A program made the position numbers and the translations under genes. A model generated the notes under the pieces. That model did not search any database. It saw only the letters and a list, made by a program, of their open reading frames with translations, and was not told the origin of the DNA. DNA of 62,000 nt from positions 1 to 62,000 of the forward strand of contig CAUYUJ010017866.1 in the NCBI GenBank assembly GCA_963575745.1. The letters are read 5' to 3'. The DNA comes from Prorocentrum cordatum (Eukaryota; Sar; Dinophyceae; Prorocentrales; Prorocentraceae). Shown here piece after piece: positions 1-8,489 of the stretch (position 1 is the first letter of the stretch; every line of letters starts with the position of its first letter).

Positions 1-96
1 CATCCTCATCCTCATCCTCCTCCTCCCCCAGCCTCCTTTTCCTCCTCCTCCTCCTCCTCCTCCTCCTCCTCCGTCTCCTCCTCCTCCTCCTCCCCG
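1..96. repeat. CTC/TCC triplet microsatellite
   Basis: Pyrimidine-only triplets (CCT/CTC) run almost without interruption to about base 96. They give proline, leucine or serine runs in the three plus frames and a Glu/Arg-rich frame on the minus strand. None of these is taken as a gene. Confidence 0.9.
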
Positions 97-536
97 TGCC
101 GAAGGCTACCCGCATCCTTGGGGTTCGAGTCTTGTGAGGGACGCACGGGGCGCTGGTAAGAGAGTGCGAATCTAGCACTCTCGACGAGCACCCTCACAAG
201 CACCCCAAAGGCTAGGGAGCCGAGGCGACACCAGCTCATCCATTCTTTCATCCTGCCTCCCCGCTGCTTCCCCTTCTTCCTTGGCCCCTCATCCTGCTGT
301 TCTCTGTGCCCTGCCACGTGCTGCACGGCAGCATGTTGCTTCCCTTTTCTCTCGTTTCCTGTGCCTTCCTCCGCGCTCTCCTGCTTTCTCCCCCTTTGCC
401 TTGGCCTCGCGCTTCTCTCTCTCTCTCTCTCTCGCTCTCTTTTTCCCTGTCTCGGTGTGCTTTCTCCCCTTTTCTGCCCTCCCCTTTCTGTCTTGCTCGC
501 TTCGCTGCGGTCTCCTGCTTGTCCGCTGCTCCCATG
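97..536. other. Unassigned GC-rich stretch with a short CT tract
   Basis: No gene is supported. A CT dinucleotide tract lies at about 413-450. Several overlapping frames stay open on both strands, as expected for stop-poor GC-rich DNA, and none shows domain-like composition. Confidence 0.5.
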
Positions 537-865
537 CTCGTGTGTGCGATGATCGCACAAGGTGGCGCAGGCCGCCACCCCCTTCGTCCTTGCACCATTC
601 TCCTCTCGCCTCTTGCTCCATTATTTGTGCTCTCCTGGCCATCCATCTTCCACCATGCTTGTGCCTGCGATGTGCGCGCACGGTGGCGCTGGTCACCACC
701 CAAATCTCTCTAGTGCGCGTTGGGGCGCACCTGGCGGCGTAGACCGCCACCCCGATCCCATCTCTCTCGCTGCTTGCTCTCATCGCTGCGCCTTCCTAAT
801 CTCACATATTCCCCCACTGCTCGTGCGTGCGCTGTTGCGCGCACGGTGGAGTAGGCCTCCACCCC
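537..865. repeat. Four copies of a two-hairpin module
   Basis: Four diverged copies carry a palindrome (for example GTGCGC/GCGCAC at 713-730 and 827-844, TGCGAT/ATCGCA at 545-557) followed by a hairpin with a 7-nt loop. The second hairpin is GGTGGC/GCCACC at 561-579 and GGTGGA/TCCACC at 845-863, with imperfect versions at 682-700 and 733-751. The copies lie about 80-120 bp apart. Whether the structure has a role in RNA or DNA is unknown. Confidence 0.6.
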
Positions 866-992
866 AGGCTTTAACAGTGGGGGTGCCCAGCACGTTCACA
901 CGCCATTGTCGTGAGCGGTCGTCAGCCCTCCCGTGCTAGCACTGGAGTTAATATGCACCTTCTCTTTTGCCGCTGCTGCCGCCGCTACGCTT

Positions 993-1288
993 CATTAGGT
1001 TGGCTGTATATATATACACATATTTTGGCGGCGGTTCCCCTTGGGACTACCGCCACTCTCGACCCCGTTCCTCGGGACACCGGGGGGGCACATGCTGAGA
1101 GGACCGTTATCCCACAAAGCGGGATAACGCATGCTGACCTCCATTAGGTCGGCTGTATTATATCTATATATGCACTTATAATTTGGCGGCGGTCCCCCCT
1201 GGGACCACCCGCCACTCGACCCCGTTCCTCGAGACCCCGGGGGGGCATATACTGAGAGGACCGTTATCCTACAAAGTGGGATAGCGCG
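993..1288. repeat. 149-bp tandem duplication, each copy with a hairpin
   Basis: Two copies (993-1141 and 1142 to about 1288) start at CATTAGGT and share a TA-rich stretch, a GGCGGCGG block and a terminal inverted repeat. The hairpins are GTTATCCC/GGGATAAC at 1106-1128 and GTTATCCT/GGGATAGC at 1263-1285, both with a 7-nt loop. Confidence 0.8.
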
Positions 1289-1339
1289 TTGGCGCACGCG
1301 CAATGGGAGGAACGAAGGTGGTGGAATGGCAAGCTGGAA

Positions 1340-1637
1340 GGGGATGTGCTCTGTGTCGAGGCTCAGAGCCTTCATCTGTTCCCGCATTGTCCGTTTCAGC
1401 TTTGCGCTGATCGTCCCAAACCTTCGACGCATCAGTGGGGAGAGGGATAGGAACTCTTCCCACAGGGGTTCACGTGCGCCCCTCGCGTGGGGATGTGCTC
1501 TGTGTCAAGGCTCAGAGCTTGCATCTGTCCCCGCATTGTCCGTTTCAGCTCTGCGCTGATCGTCCCAACCATTCGACGCATCATTGGGGAGAGGGAAGGA
1601 ATTCTTCCCACAGGGGTTCACGTGCGCCCCTCGCGTG
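1340..1637. repeat. Second 149-bp tandem duplication
   Basis: Two copies (1340-1488 and 1489 to about 1637) begin GGGGATGTGCTCTG and end CGCCCCTCGCGTG. The sequence is unrelated to the preceding duplication but has the same 149-bp period. Open frames through it are repeat by-products. Confidence 0.8.
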
Positions 1638-1744
1638 CCAGCGCCCCCTGTCCTGGCAGCGCTGCCCCCGACTCCATAGGCAACTGTTCGGCTCGAGCGA
1701 TCCTCCAGTCAGCCGCCCGCTTACTGACCCTGCGCCCGCGCACC

Positions 1745-2628
1745 ATGCTCTCCGCAGGCCGCGGTAAGGGAGCTGCGGACCAACATGGCCAGTTCAAGGG
1801 CAAGGGCAAGGGCAAGGGCAAAGGCAAAGGGGGCAAAGGAGGGAGCTGTGCGGACAACCCACCTGCTCCGCCGCGCGCAGGCGGATTCTGCATTGTCCTG
1901 GGGTGCCCCGGCCGGCTCATTGGCGTCGGCACGTCCCTCGCCTGCAGCCGCAGCCCCGCGCGCAGCTTCACGCAGTACCAGACGCAGGCGGTCAGGAGGA
2001 GCAGTCTGGCAAGGCCGTCCCTACCATGGCCCCGTTCCTCCAGGTCAGGCCGAGTGGCGCCCCACACCGCGCCTCAACGAACGCGGCTCCCAAGCGTCCC
2101 GCTAGCCGCCCTCCCGACGACCAGCCCCCGCGCAAGGTGCAATGGCCGCGGCAGGCGCTGTGCGACGACACTCCGCCGCGCGGGGGGGAAGGCGGTGCCT
2201 TAACCCGCGCTGGCCTAGCCCAAACGGAGGTTGCCTTCTGGGAGGGCCATGTTCGTCGCGGGGCAGCTGATGCTCAGCCCAGCCTCGCCGCCGCCAAAGA
2301 AAAACTCGAATGCATGCGGCGTGAGGAATTCCTCAGCATGTCCCCGATACAGCAGGTCGAGAACCTTAAGGCGAAAATCTCCAAGGAGGAGGCTTCCCTT
2401 TCGGACGATAAGGACAAGTTCTACAAGCTCAGCGACCAGATCGACTCACTATGCGACGATCGTTTCCGTCTTGGCCAGCGGATCCAGGACAAAGTAAACA
2501 TCCTTAAGAATTTCCAGGAACAACTGCGCACCCCCGCGATGTGCCCCCTCGGTGTGCTCAAGTGCTCTGCCTGCTACGCTGCGCCGATGACCCGCTCGGA
2601 TTGCCAACATGAGGTGGGGACCCCATAG
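1745..2628 (+). pseudogene. Decayed retroelement ORF1 (KG-rich start, coiled-coil end)
   Basis: The frame from the ATG at 1745 reads a Gly/Lys stretch (repeated KG dipeptides at about 1795-1840), then Cys- and Pro-rich sequence. The likely continuation sits in another frame, up to the stop at 2626-2628. Its last 110 residues look like a long charged coiled coil (for example KLSDQIDSLCDDRFRLGQ), followed by a short Cys-containing end. A basic N-terminus, Cys cluster and coiled coil resemble the complete ORF1 at 30.5 kb in architecture. The frame change between the halves suggests decay. No endonuclease or RT follows; a GAT microsatellite begins about 200 bp downstream. A host coiled-coil gene fragment remains possible. 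Confidence 0.4.
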
Positions 2629-2828
2629 GGAGAGGGCTCCCGCTCGAGACTTCCTCGCGGTCCACTCGCGCATGAGGCTCCTGCTCGAGACCTCCTCCAG
2701 ACGAGCGTACGTGTGTGAGTGAGTGAAAGAGTGACTCTGTCAGCGAGGTCGAGCTGTGGGATTGTGTGTATGCGCATGTGTTAGGATGTGGAGTCGTGCG
2801 AATGAGTATGTGAGTGTGTGAGTCTGTG

Positions 2829-3113
2829 TGCGCGGTGATGATGTTGATGATGGTGGTGGTGATGATGCTGCTGATGATGATGGTGATGCTGACGATGATG
2901 ATGGTGATGATGATGAGTATGATGATGGTTATGATGACGACGACGTTGATGATGATGTTGGTGCTGATGATGGTCATGCTGATGGTGATGGTGATGGATG
3001 GCGGTGGTGGTGTGGTTGTGATGATCATGGTGGGGGTGATGATGTCGGTTGTTACTATCGTAGACAATGGCGGTGACGATGGCGATGGTAATGATGTTGG
3101 AGATGACGATGAC

Positions 3114-3144
<31 letters not shown>

Positions 3145-3251
3145 CTGATGATGATGATGATGACGAAGGTGACGACGATGATGATCATGGTGTTAATGTT
3201 GTTGCTGGTGATGATGACGAGCATGATGATAACGACTGTTATCATGATGAC

Positions 3252-3304
<53 letters not shown>

Positions 3305-3312
3305 CGATGCAC
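2829..3312. repeat. GAT/ATG triplet microsatellite
   Basis: Long, slightly impure (GAT)n on the plus strand. Reading frames give poly-Asp and poly-Met (plus) or poly-Ile, Ser and His (minus) and are not genes. It is complementary to the ATC tract at 3.95-4.73 kb. Confidence 0.95.
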
Positions 3313-3420
3313 TCGGCCTTTTCGACTCTCGGCACGTCTGCTGACACACTTCCAACAGCGAGAAACGCATTGCTGTTACTTGACTTGTACGTATAAGCCG
3401 CGTTGTCCAGAAAGCACCGC
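3313..3420 (-). other. Possible remnant of a retroposed spliced-leader transcript
   Basis: On the minus strand, the 108 bases directly downstream of the spliced-leader relicts stay open and non-repetitive (about 36 codons, including CFLDNAAYTYKSSNSNAF) before the triplet repeat takes over. If the relicts mark the 5' end of a reverse-transcribed mRNA, this is its 5' UTR or first codons. The product is not recognised. Confidence 0.25.
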
Positions 3421-3474
3421 CTTGAGCCAGCCCGTGGGTTTGAGCCAACATGGCTCGAGCCCAAATGGCTGCGG
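3421..3474 (-). other. Three tandem DinoSL (trans-spliced leader) relicts
   Basis: Read on the minus strand from 3474 down, the first unit (3474-3454, CCGCAGCCATTTGGGCTCGA plus G) matches the dinoflagellate spliced leader, as I know it, at 18 of 21 positions. The second (3455-3439, AGCCATGTTGGCTCAAA) matches 15 of 17. The third (3438-3421) keeps only the GGCTCAAG end. Successive truncated leaders are the known mark of repeated trans-splicing, reverse transcription and re-integration in dinoflagellates. Confidence 0.7.
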
Positions 3475-3827
3475 ACCTCCTCCTCCTCTTCTCCCGCCTC
3501 CGACTGCCTGGGCGCCCGTTGGGGGCCCACAACGGCCAGAAACCCTCGACCCTCGATCGACGACGACGACAACGACGGACCGACGACGGCGGATCGGCGG
3601 CGGGCGGCGGTCTGCAGCGGCGGGCCGAGGTCGTACTCACTTCGACCAGACGGGTACCACTGGGGCTGGAAGTGTGGTGCCCCCGCCACGAGGACTGCGC
3701 TCGTCGTCGTCGTCGTCGTGGTCGTCGTTCCGGAGGTTCTTGAGCGTTCCTCGAGGTGTTCGTCGCCACGGCTGAACGCAGCTAAAAATGGGTCAGGGTC
3801 GCCCCCAGGAGGCATCAGGTGACTGCT
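3475..3827. other. Unassigned unique GC-rich stretch
   Basis: No gene recognised. It holds short CGA and CGT triplet runs (3555-3600 and 3700-3730). Frames on both strands are open without domain-like content. Confidence 0.4.
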
Positions 3828-3890
3828 CCCAGCCATCTTGTGGTGTTAGGTCCTCGTTTTGAAGAGATAGCGCCCCTCGTCACTCCTCTC
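3828..3890 (+). repeat. Dispersed 60-bp module, copy 1
   Basis: The sequence CCAGCCATCTTGTGGTGTTA, followed by GGTCCTCGTTTTGAAGAGA and a CGCCCCTCGTCAC segment, recurs at 5267-5326 in the same orientation and at 57080-57131 and 60820-60877 in reverse. Each copy borders a triplet microsatellite or the 90-bp satellite. Confidence 0.75.
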
Positions 3891-3944
3891 CTTCTCCTCC
3901 TTCCTCGTCCCGTTCCCATCCCTGCCTCTGTCCTCCGCATATCC

Positions 3945-3984
3945 TCATCGTCCTCATCGTCGTCATTCTCATCATCAACACCAC

Positions 3985-4027
<43 letters not shown>

Positions 4028-4269
4028 AGCAGCATCATCATCATCATCATCACCATCATTATCATAATCACCATCACTATCATCATCACCATCATCATCA
4101 TCATCATCATCATCATCCCCATTATCATCAACATCGCCATCACCACAACAATCACTATTTCCGAAGCCACCATCATCATCACCACCATCATCATCACCAT
4201 CATCACCACCACCATCGTCATCATATTTATCATCATCACCATCAGCAAGACAATCATAATCATGCTCAC

Positions 4270-4302
<33 letters not shown>

Positions 4303-4735
4303 CTTTAACAGCATCATCATCACCAGCATCAGCTTATCGTCAGCATCATCACCATCACCACAGCATCATCATCTCTGTATTGCACATTCTATCACCGTCA
4401 TAATCATATTCATCATCATGATGATCATCATCCTGCTCATCACCATCATCATTGTCCTGTTCATCATCATCGTCATGATCATCATGACCATCATCATCAT
4501 ACCTACCATCATCAACACCATTCATCATAACCATCACCATCACCATCGTGATCAGGATCACTATCACCATTATCATCGTACCATCATCACCATCAGCATC
4601 ATCATCATCGTCATCATTACCATCGCCATCACCACTATCACAATCACCATCGTCAACACCACCAATATCATTATTCTTCTCCATAATCATCATCATCCAC
4701 ATCAGCATCATCACCACCACCCTCCTCCTCCCCCC
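3945..4735. repeat. ATC/CAT triplet microsatellite
   Basis: Long impure (ATC)n tract, reverse complement in type to 2829-3312. Poly-His, poly-Ile and poly-Met frames are artefacts. Confidence 0.95.
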
Positions 4736-5185
4736 CTCCTCCTCTTTCTCATCCTTCTCCTCAGCAGAAACAGCAGCACCATCATCTACTATGTCGGAAC
4801 ACCTCTCACGCGTTTCGTGGCCACATATGCAGCTTTACCGGAGGCGCCAATGGCTGCGTTCGCATCGTGGCGCAGCATTCATGTCGGCACATACCTCACA
4901 CGTTTTGTGGCCCCATAGGGAGCTCCACCGAAGGCCCAAGTGACTGCGTTCGCATGGTGGCACCGCGCCCATTTCGGCACACCCTTCACGAGGAGCGTGA
5001 TCACATAGGGAGCCCCGCCGCAGGCCCCAGTTTCAAAGTTCGCACGGTGGCGCCCCCTTTTTTGGCACACCCTTCACGAGCATCGTGGCTCCATAGGGAG
5101 CTCTGCCGAAAGTGGTACCCACAACGCAGCATTCATAAATACAAAGGTTGGGTCTTTCGCTTGGACTTGTCTAGAGTGGATGTTT

Positions 5186-5186
<1 letters not shown>

Positions 5187-5224
<38 letters not shown>

Positions 5225-5245
5225 GTCGTCGTCGTCGCAGTCGTC
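5187..5245. repeat. CGT/CGC triplet microsatellite
   Basis: Pure to near-pure GTC/GCC triplets inside the interruption of the 90-bp satellite. Confidence 0.9.
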
Positions 5246-5266
5246 GGGAATCGGAGCTTCTCTTGT

Positions 5267-5326
5267 TCCCAGCCATCCTGTGTTGCTGGGTCCTCGTTTC
5301 GAAAAGAGCGCCTCGCGTCACCTCCC
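5267..5326 (+). repeat. Dispersed 60-bp module, copy 2
   Basis: CCCAGCCATCCTGTGTTGCT, then GGGTCCTCGTTTCGAAAAGA and GCGCCTCGCGTCACCTCCC. Same orientation as copy 1, directly after a CGT microsatellite. Confidence 0.8.
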
Positions 5327-6114
5327 ACCTGCTGCCCCCTCCCTCCCTCCTTCCCTGCCTCAGCAATTTCGGCACACATCTCACACGTTCCGTGGCCCCC
5401 TGGGGGAGCTCCACCCAAGGCCGCATCCGGTTCTTACTCACTTCGGCACAACCCTCACACTTCGTGGCCCCACAGGGAGCTCCACCGAATCCCTCGTGAG
5501 AGGGGTTTTCGTATGCCGTTCTTCTTCACACGTTTCGTGGCCCCACAGGGAACTCCACCGAAGCCCCCGCGAGGAGGTTTTTGCATGCAGTTTCTAACCA
5601 TCTCGGCACACCCCGCACACATTTCGTGGCCCCACAGGGAGCTCCACCGAAGACCCCAGGGGGGGGGGTCGAATTCGGTTCTTACCCATCCAGGTGCATC
5701 CCTCACACGTTTCGTGGCTCCACAGGGAACTCCCCCGAAACCCCCAGAAGTGGGGGATCGCACCCATTTCGGCACGCCCCTCAAACGTTTTATGGCGAAG
5801 TCCCTCACACGTTTTGTGGCTCCAAAAGGAGCTTCACCGAAGCCTCCAGGAGTGGGGGGGTCGCATGCGGTTCCCAAACATGTTCCGTACCTCCCTCACG
5901 AGCTTCGTGCCTCCACAGGGAACTCCACCGAAGCCCCCAGGAGGGGGGGCGTCGCATTCGCTTCCTAACCCATTCCGGCACACCCCTCAAGCGCATCGTG
6001 CCTCCACAGGGAACCCCACCGAAACCCTCAGTGGGGGATTCCCATGCAGTTCCCGATCCTTTTCGGTATACCCCTCATTCGCTTCGTGGCCCCGCGAGGA
6101 GCCGACATCGTAGG

Positions 6115-6345
6115 GCCAGACTTCTCCTCTTCCTGCTTCTGCTGCTCCTTCTGCTCCTGCTGCTCCTGCTGCTTCTCCTCCTCCTCCTCCTCCTCCTCCT
6201 CCTCCTCCTCCCCCTCCCCATCCCCCTCCCCTCCCCTCCTCCTCCTCCTCCTCCTCCTCCTCCTCCTCCTCCTCCTCCTCCTCCTCCTCTTCCTCCTCCT
6301 CCTCCTCCTCCTCCTCCTCCTCCTCCTTCCTCCATCTCCATCCTC
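6115..6345. repeat. CTC triplet microsatellite
   Basis: CTC/CTG/CTT triplets, nearly pure CTC from 6178. A short GTC/GTT tract follows at 6418-6490. Confidence 0.95.
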
Positions 6346-6754
6346 ATCCTCTCTCTCCTCGCTGCTTCCCCTGTGCGCGCGCGTTGTCTCCCAGTCGCGT
6401 CACGCGTCATCAGGGTCGTCGGTGTCGTCGTCGTTGTCGTTGTTGGCGTCGCCGTTTACGGTGTTGTCGAGGTCGTCGTTTTATTGTCGTCGGCGTCCTC
6501 GTTAGAGGAGCAGGGGGTCGGCTGGAGAAAAGCGATGGCGAGGATGAGAAGGGATGATGAGGAGGAGGAGGCAGATAGGGAGGAAGGAGGGGGGAGGTAT
6601 CGGGAGGAGGAGGAGGATTAGGAGGAGGACTATTCATACATTCCCCAAACTCATTGTCAACGATCTTGCAATGAACCCTCAAAGTTCCCTCTTCGTTGGC
6701 CCGAGCATGATTCATGTTCACTGAAGGAAGGGCCCCGTTGGAAAACAACTGGGG
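6346..6754. other. Unassigned, with GTC and GGA triplet runs
   Basis: Mostly short triplet tracts (GTC/GTT at 6418-6490, GGA at 6560-6630), then about 120 bp of unique sequence. No gene supported. Confidence 0.4.
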
Positions 6755-7490
6755 GTGAAAATCTTGAACTGTGCCAGAACACCATTCCTGGGATTTCAAC
6801 GCCGCGAATCCTGGCACGTTTTGACGATCCGGAATCGTGCCAGCACGCCGTTCTTGGGACTTCAGCACCACGAATGAACGTGACGGTTGCGCCCTGATTG
6901 TCCGACGCCGTGCAAAAACATGATCTCTGGGAGGCTTACCATGGGAATATTTGAAACTGTTGTAAGCTCTTTCAACGAATGTGCGCGGCGCTAAGGCGAG
7001 AGCCACATGCTGAAAAGGAGCGGGCCTCCATCTGCGAAGCTCTCTCTCTCTCTCTCTCTCTCTCTAGCAGTTTTGAAAGACGAATGCGCGCGGCGCTAAG
7101 ACGAGAGCCACATTTTGAAAACAGACTGTCCTCCATCCGTGAAGCTCTTGCAAATGTTGAGACGATTGTGCGCGGCGCTAAGGCGAGAGCCACATCGTGA
7201 AAACAGCCTGCCCTCCATCCGCCAAATTCTTGCACATGGTGAAGACGGATGTGCGCGACGCTGCTGCGAGAGCCACATTCTGAAAATCATCTGTGAAAAT
7301 GCGCCAGAGCGCCATTCCTGGGACTTCAACGCTGCGAGTTACCGCTTCTGTTGCGTCTTGACGATCCTGCACCGTGCCTGGGACTTCAACACTGCGAATG
7401 AACGTGACTGTTCCGCCCTGACATTCCGACGTCGTGCCAAAAAAACGCTTCTGGATGCTAACCATGAGAGTCCTTGAAACTGCCGCAAAT
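6755..7490 (+). repeat. Dispersed repeat family B, two long units
   Basis: Two related blocks (about 6755-6975 and 7290-7490) share CATTCCTGGGATTTCAACG-type and ACGAATGAACGTGACGGTT-type segments. Between them lie three units of about 90 bp with GCGCGGCGCTAAGGCGAGAG and CCTCCATCCG. A reverse-complement copy is at 23955-24330. A CT dinucleotide tract interrupts it at 7038-7067. Confidence 0.7.
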
Positions 7491-7720
7491 TCTTAAAATG
7501 GATGCGCGCGGCGCTCAGGTCCGCCCTCCAGACGGATGTGCGCGGAGCTACAGCGAGACATACATGTTGAAAACCACCCGCCTTTCCATCCGAGAAGCTG
7601 CAGAATATTGGAAGGTTCAGGGTCATATATGGGTGAGGAAGTCTCAGGCGCAGCGCCCGGCCCGCCCTTTCGACTGGCCCCGGGGTGCGACAGGGAGGAG
7701 TTATTCATAAGGACAAGGAA
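7491..7720. other. Short unassigned stretch
   Basis: The first part still resembles family B (GCGCGGCGCTCAGG at 7507). The remainder is unique with no gene. Confidence 0.4.
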
Positions 7721-7721
7721 A

Positions 7722-8085
7722 GGAGGTGGAGGAGGAGGAGAATGAGGACGAGGACGGGGAGGGTATTGAGGAGGAGGAGGAGGAGGAGGAGAGCAACAGA
7801 GGGATGAGGAGGAGAAACATGAGCAGGAACAGCAACAGCAGCAGCAGCAGCAACATCAGCTGCATGAGGAGAGCAGGAGGAGGAGGAGGAGGAGGAGGAG
7901 GAAGAGAAGGAGGAGGAGGAGGAGAAGGGAGGAGGAGGATGGGAGCAGGTAGGAGGGGAGATAACACAGTAAGAATAATGAGGAGGGGGAGCAGGAGGAA
8001 GAGGAGGAGGAAGAGGAGAGGAGGAGGAGGAGGAGAGGAGGAGGGGGATCGAAGAGGAGGAGGAGGAGGAGGAGGAGGCCCGTGG
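7722..8085. repeat. GAG/GGA triplet microsatellite
   Basis: Purine-only triplets with a short CAGCAG run at 7828-7860. Acidic, Arg or Gly-rich frames are artefacts. Confidence 0.95.
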
Positions 8086-8091
8086 GTTTCT

Positions 8092-8275
8092 GCAGGCCTT
8101 CTGCCGTTTTCCCCGCCACGAGGGCCGTAGACCGCCGCCAGTTCGGCTGGCCGTTCCTGGACAACACCGGCATCGTCCCAGACAGAGCGGGGACGTGCCC
8201 TGAGGAGGAGTGGAACATCGGGCTGCCCAACGCGAGGTACACCGTCGAGGCTGACGTGCGGAACTCCCCTCCTCA
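8092..8275 (+). other. Coding-like island between GAG and CTC repeats
   Basis: A non-repetitive 180-bp island stays open in the frame starting at 8082 and reads FGWPFLDNTGIV, CPEEEWNIGLPNARYTVEAD. The pattern W-x-I-x-L-P-N-A-x-Y-T-V recalls the end of a beta-sandwich (malectin or galactose-binding-like) strand pair, but this is a loose resemblance. The frame runs into polyproline encoded by the next CTC tract. It may be one exon of a host gene broken by microsatellite growth, or chance. Confidence 0.3.
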
Positions 8276-8397
8276 ACCTCCTCCTCCTCCTCCTCCTCCT
8301 GCTGCTCCTCCTCCTGCTGCTCCTCCTCCTCCTCCTCCTTCTCCTCCTCCTCCGCCTCCTCCTCCTCCTCCTCCTCCTCCTCCTCCTCCTCCTCCAG
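8276..8397. repeat. CTC triplet microsatellite
   Basis: Near-pure CTC triplets with two CTG interruptions, complementary to the GAG tract at 7722-8085. Confidence 0.95.
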
Positions 8398-8489
8398 CCG
8401 CCGTCTCCGCCCGAGCCATTTGCAGGCAGTGCCAGCCAGCACCGTCAGGCGGGGAGCAGAGGGGGCGCTCAGCCATGGGAGCTGGGCTC

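Larger units (their letters stand above)
4790..6105 (-). repeat. 90-bp satellite, left array
   Basis: About a dozen diverged units built on CACACGTTTCGTGGCCCCA, then AGGGAGCTCCACCGAAG, then a variable stretch and TTTCGGCACACC. The reverse complement of this unit forms the arrays at 55640-57025 and 59100-60350. The array is interrupted at 5140-5345 by unique sequence, a CGT microsatellite and a copy of the dispersed 60-bp module. Apparent proteins across it are repeat translations. Confidence 0.85.

Noticed and set aside
1785-1850. KG-repeat stretch as a chromatin protein gene
   Set aside because: The KG run is short and its frame continues only into Pro/Arg/Ser-rich sequence. The neighbouring coiled coil in another frame fits a decayed retroelement ORF1 better.
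2781-3836. A 351-residue minus-strand frame crossing the GAT microsatellite
   Set aside because: Most of it is poly-Ile and poly-His from the triplet repeat. Only the short stretch next to the DinoSL relicts is of interest and is listed separately.
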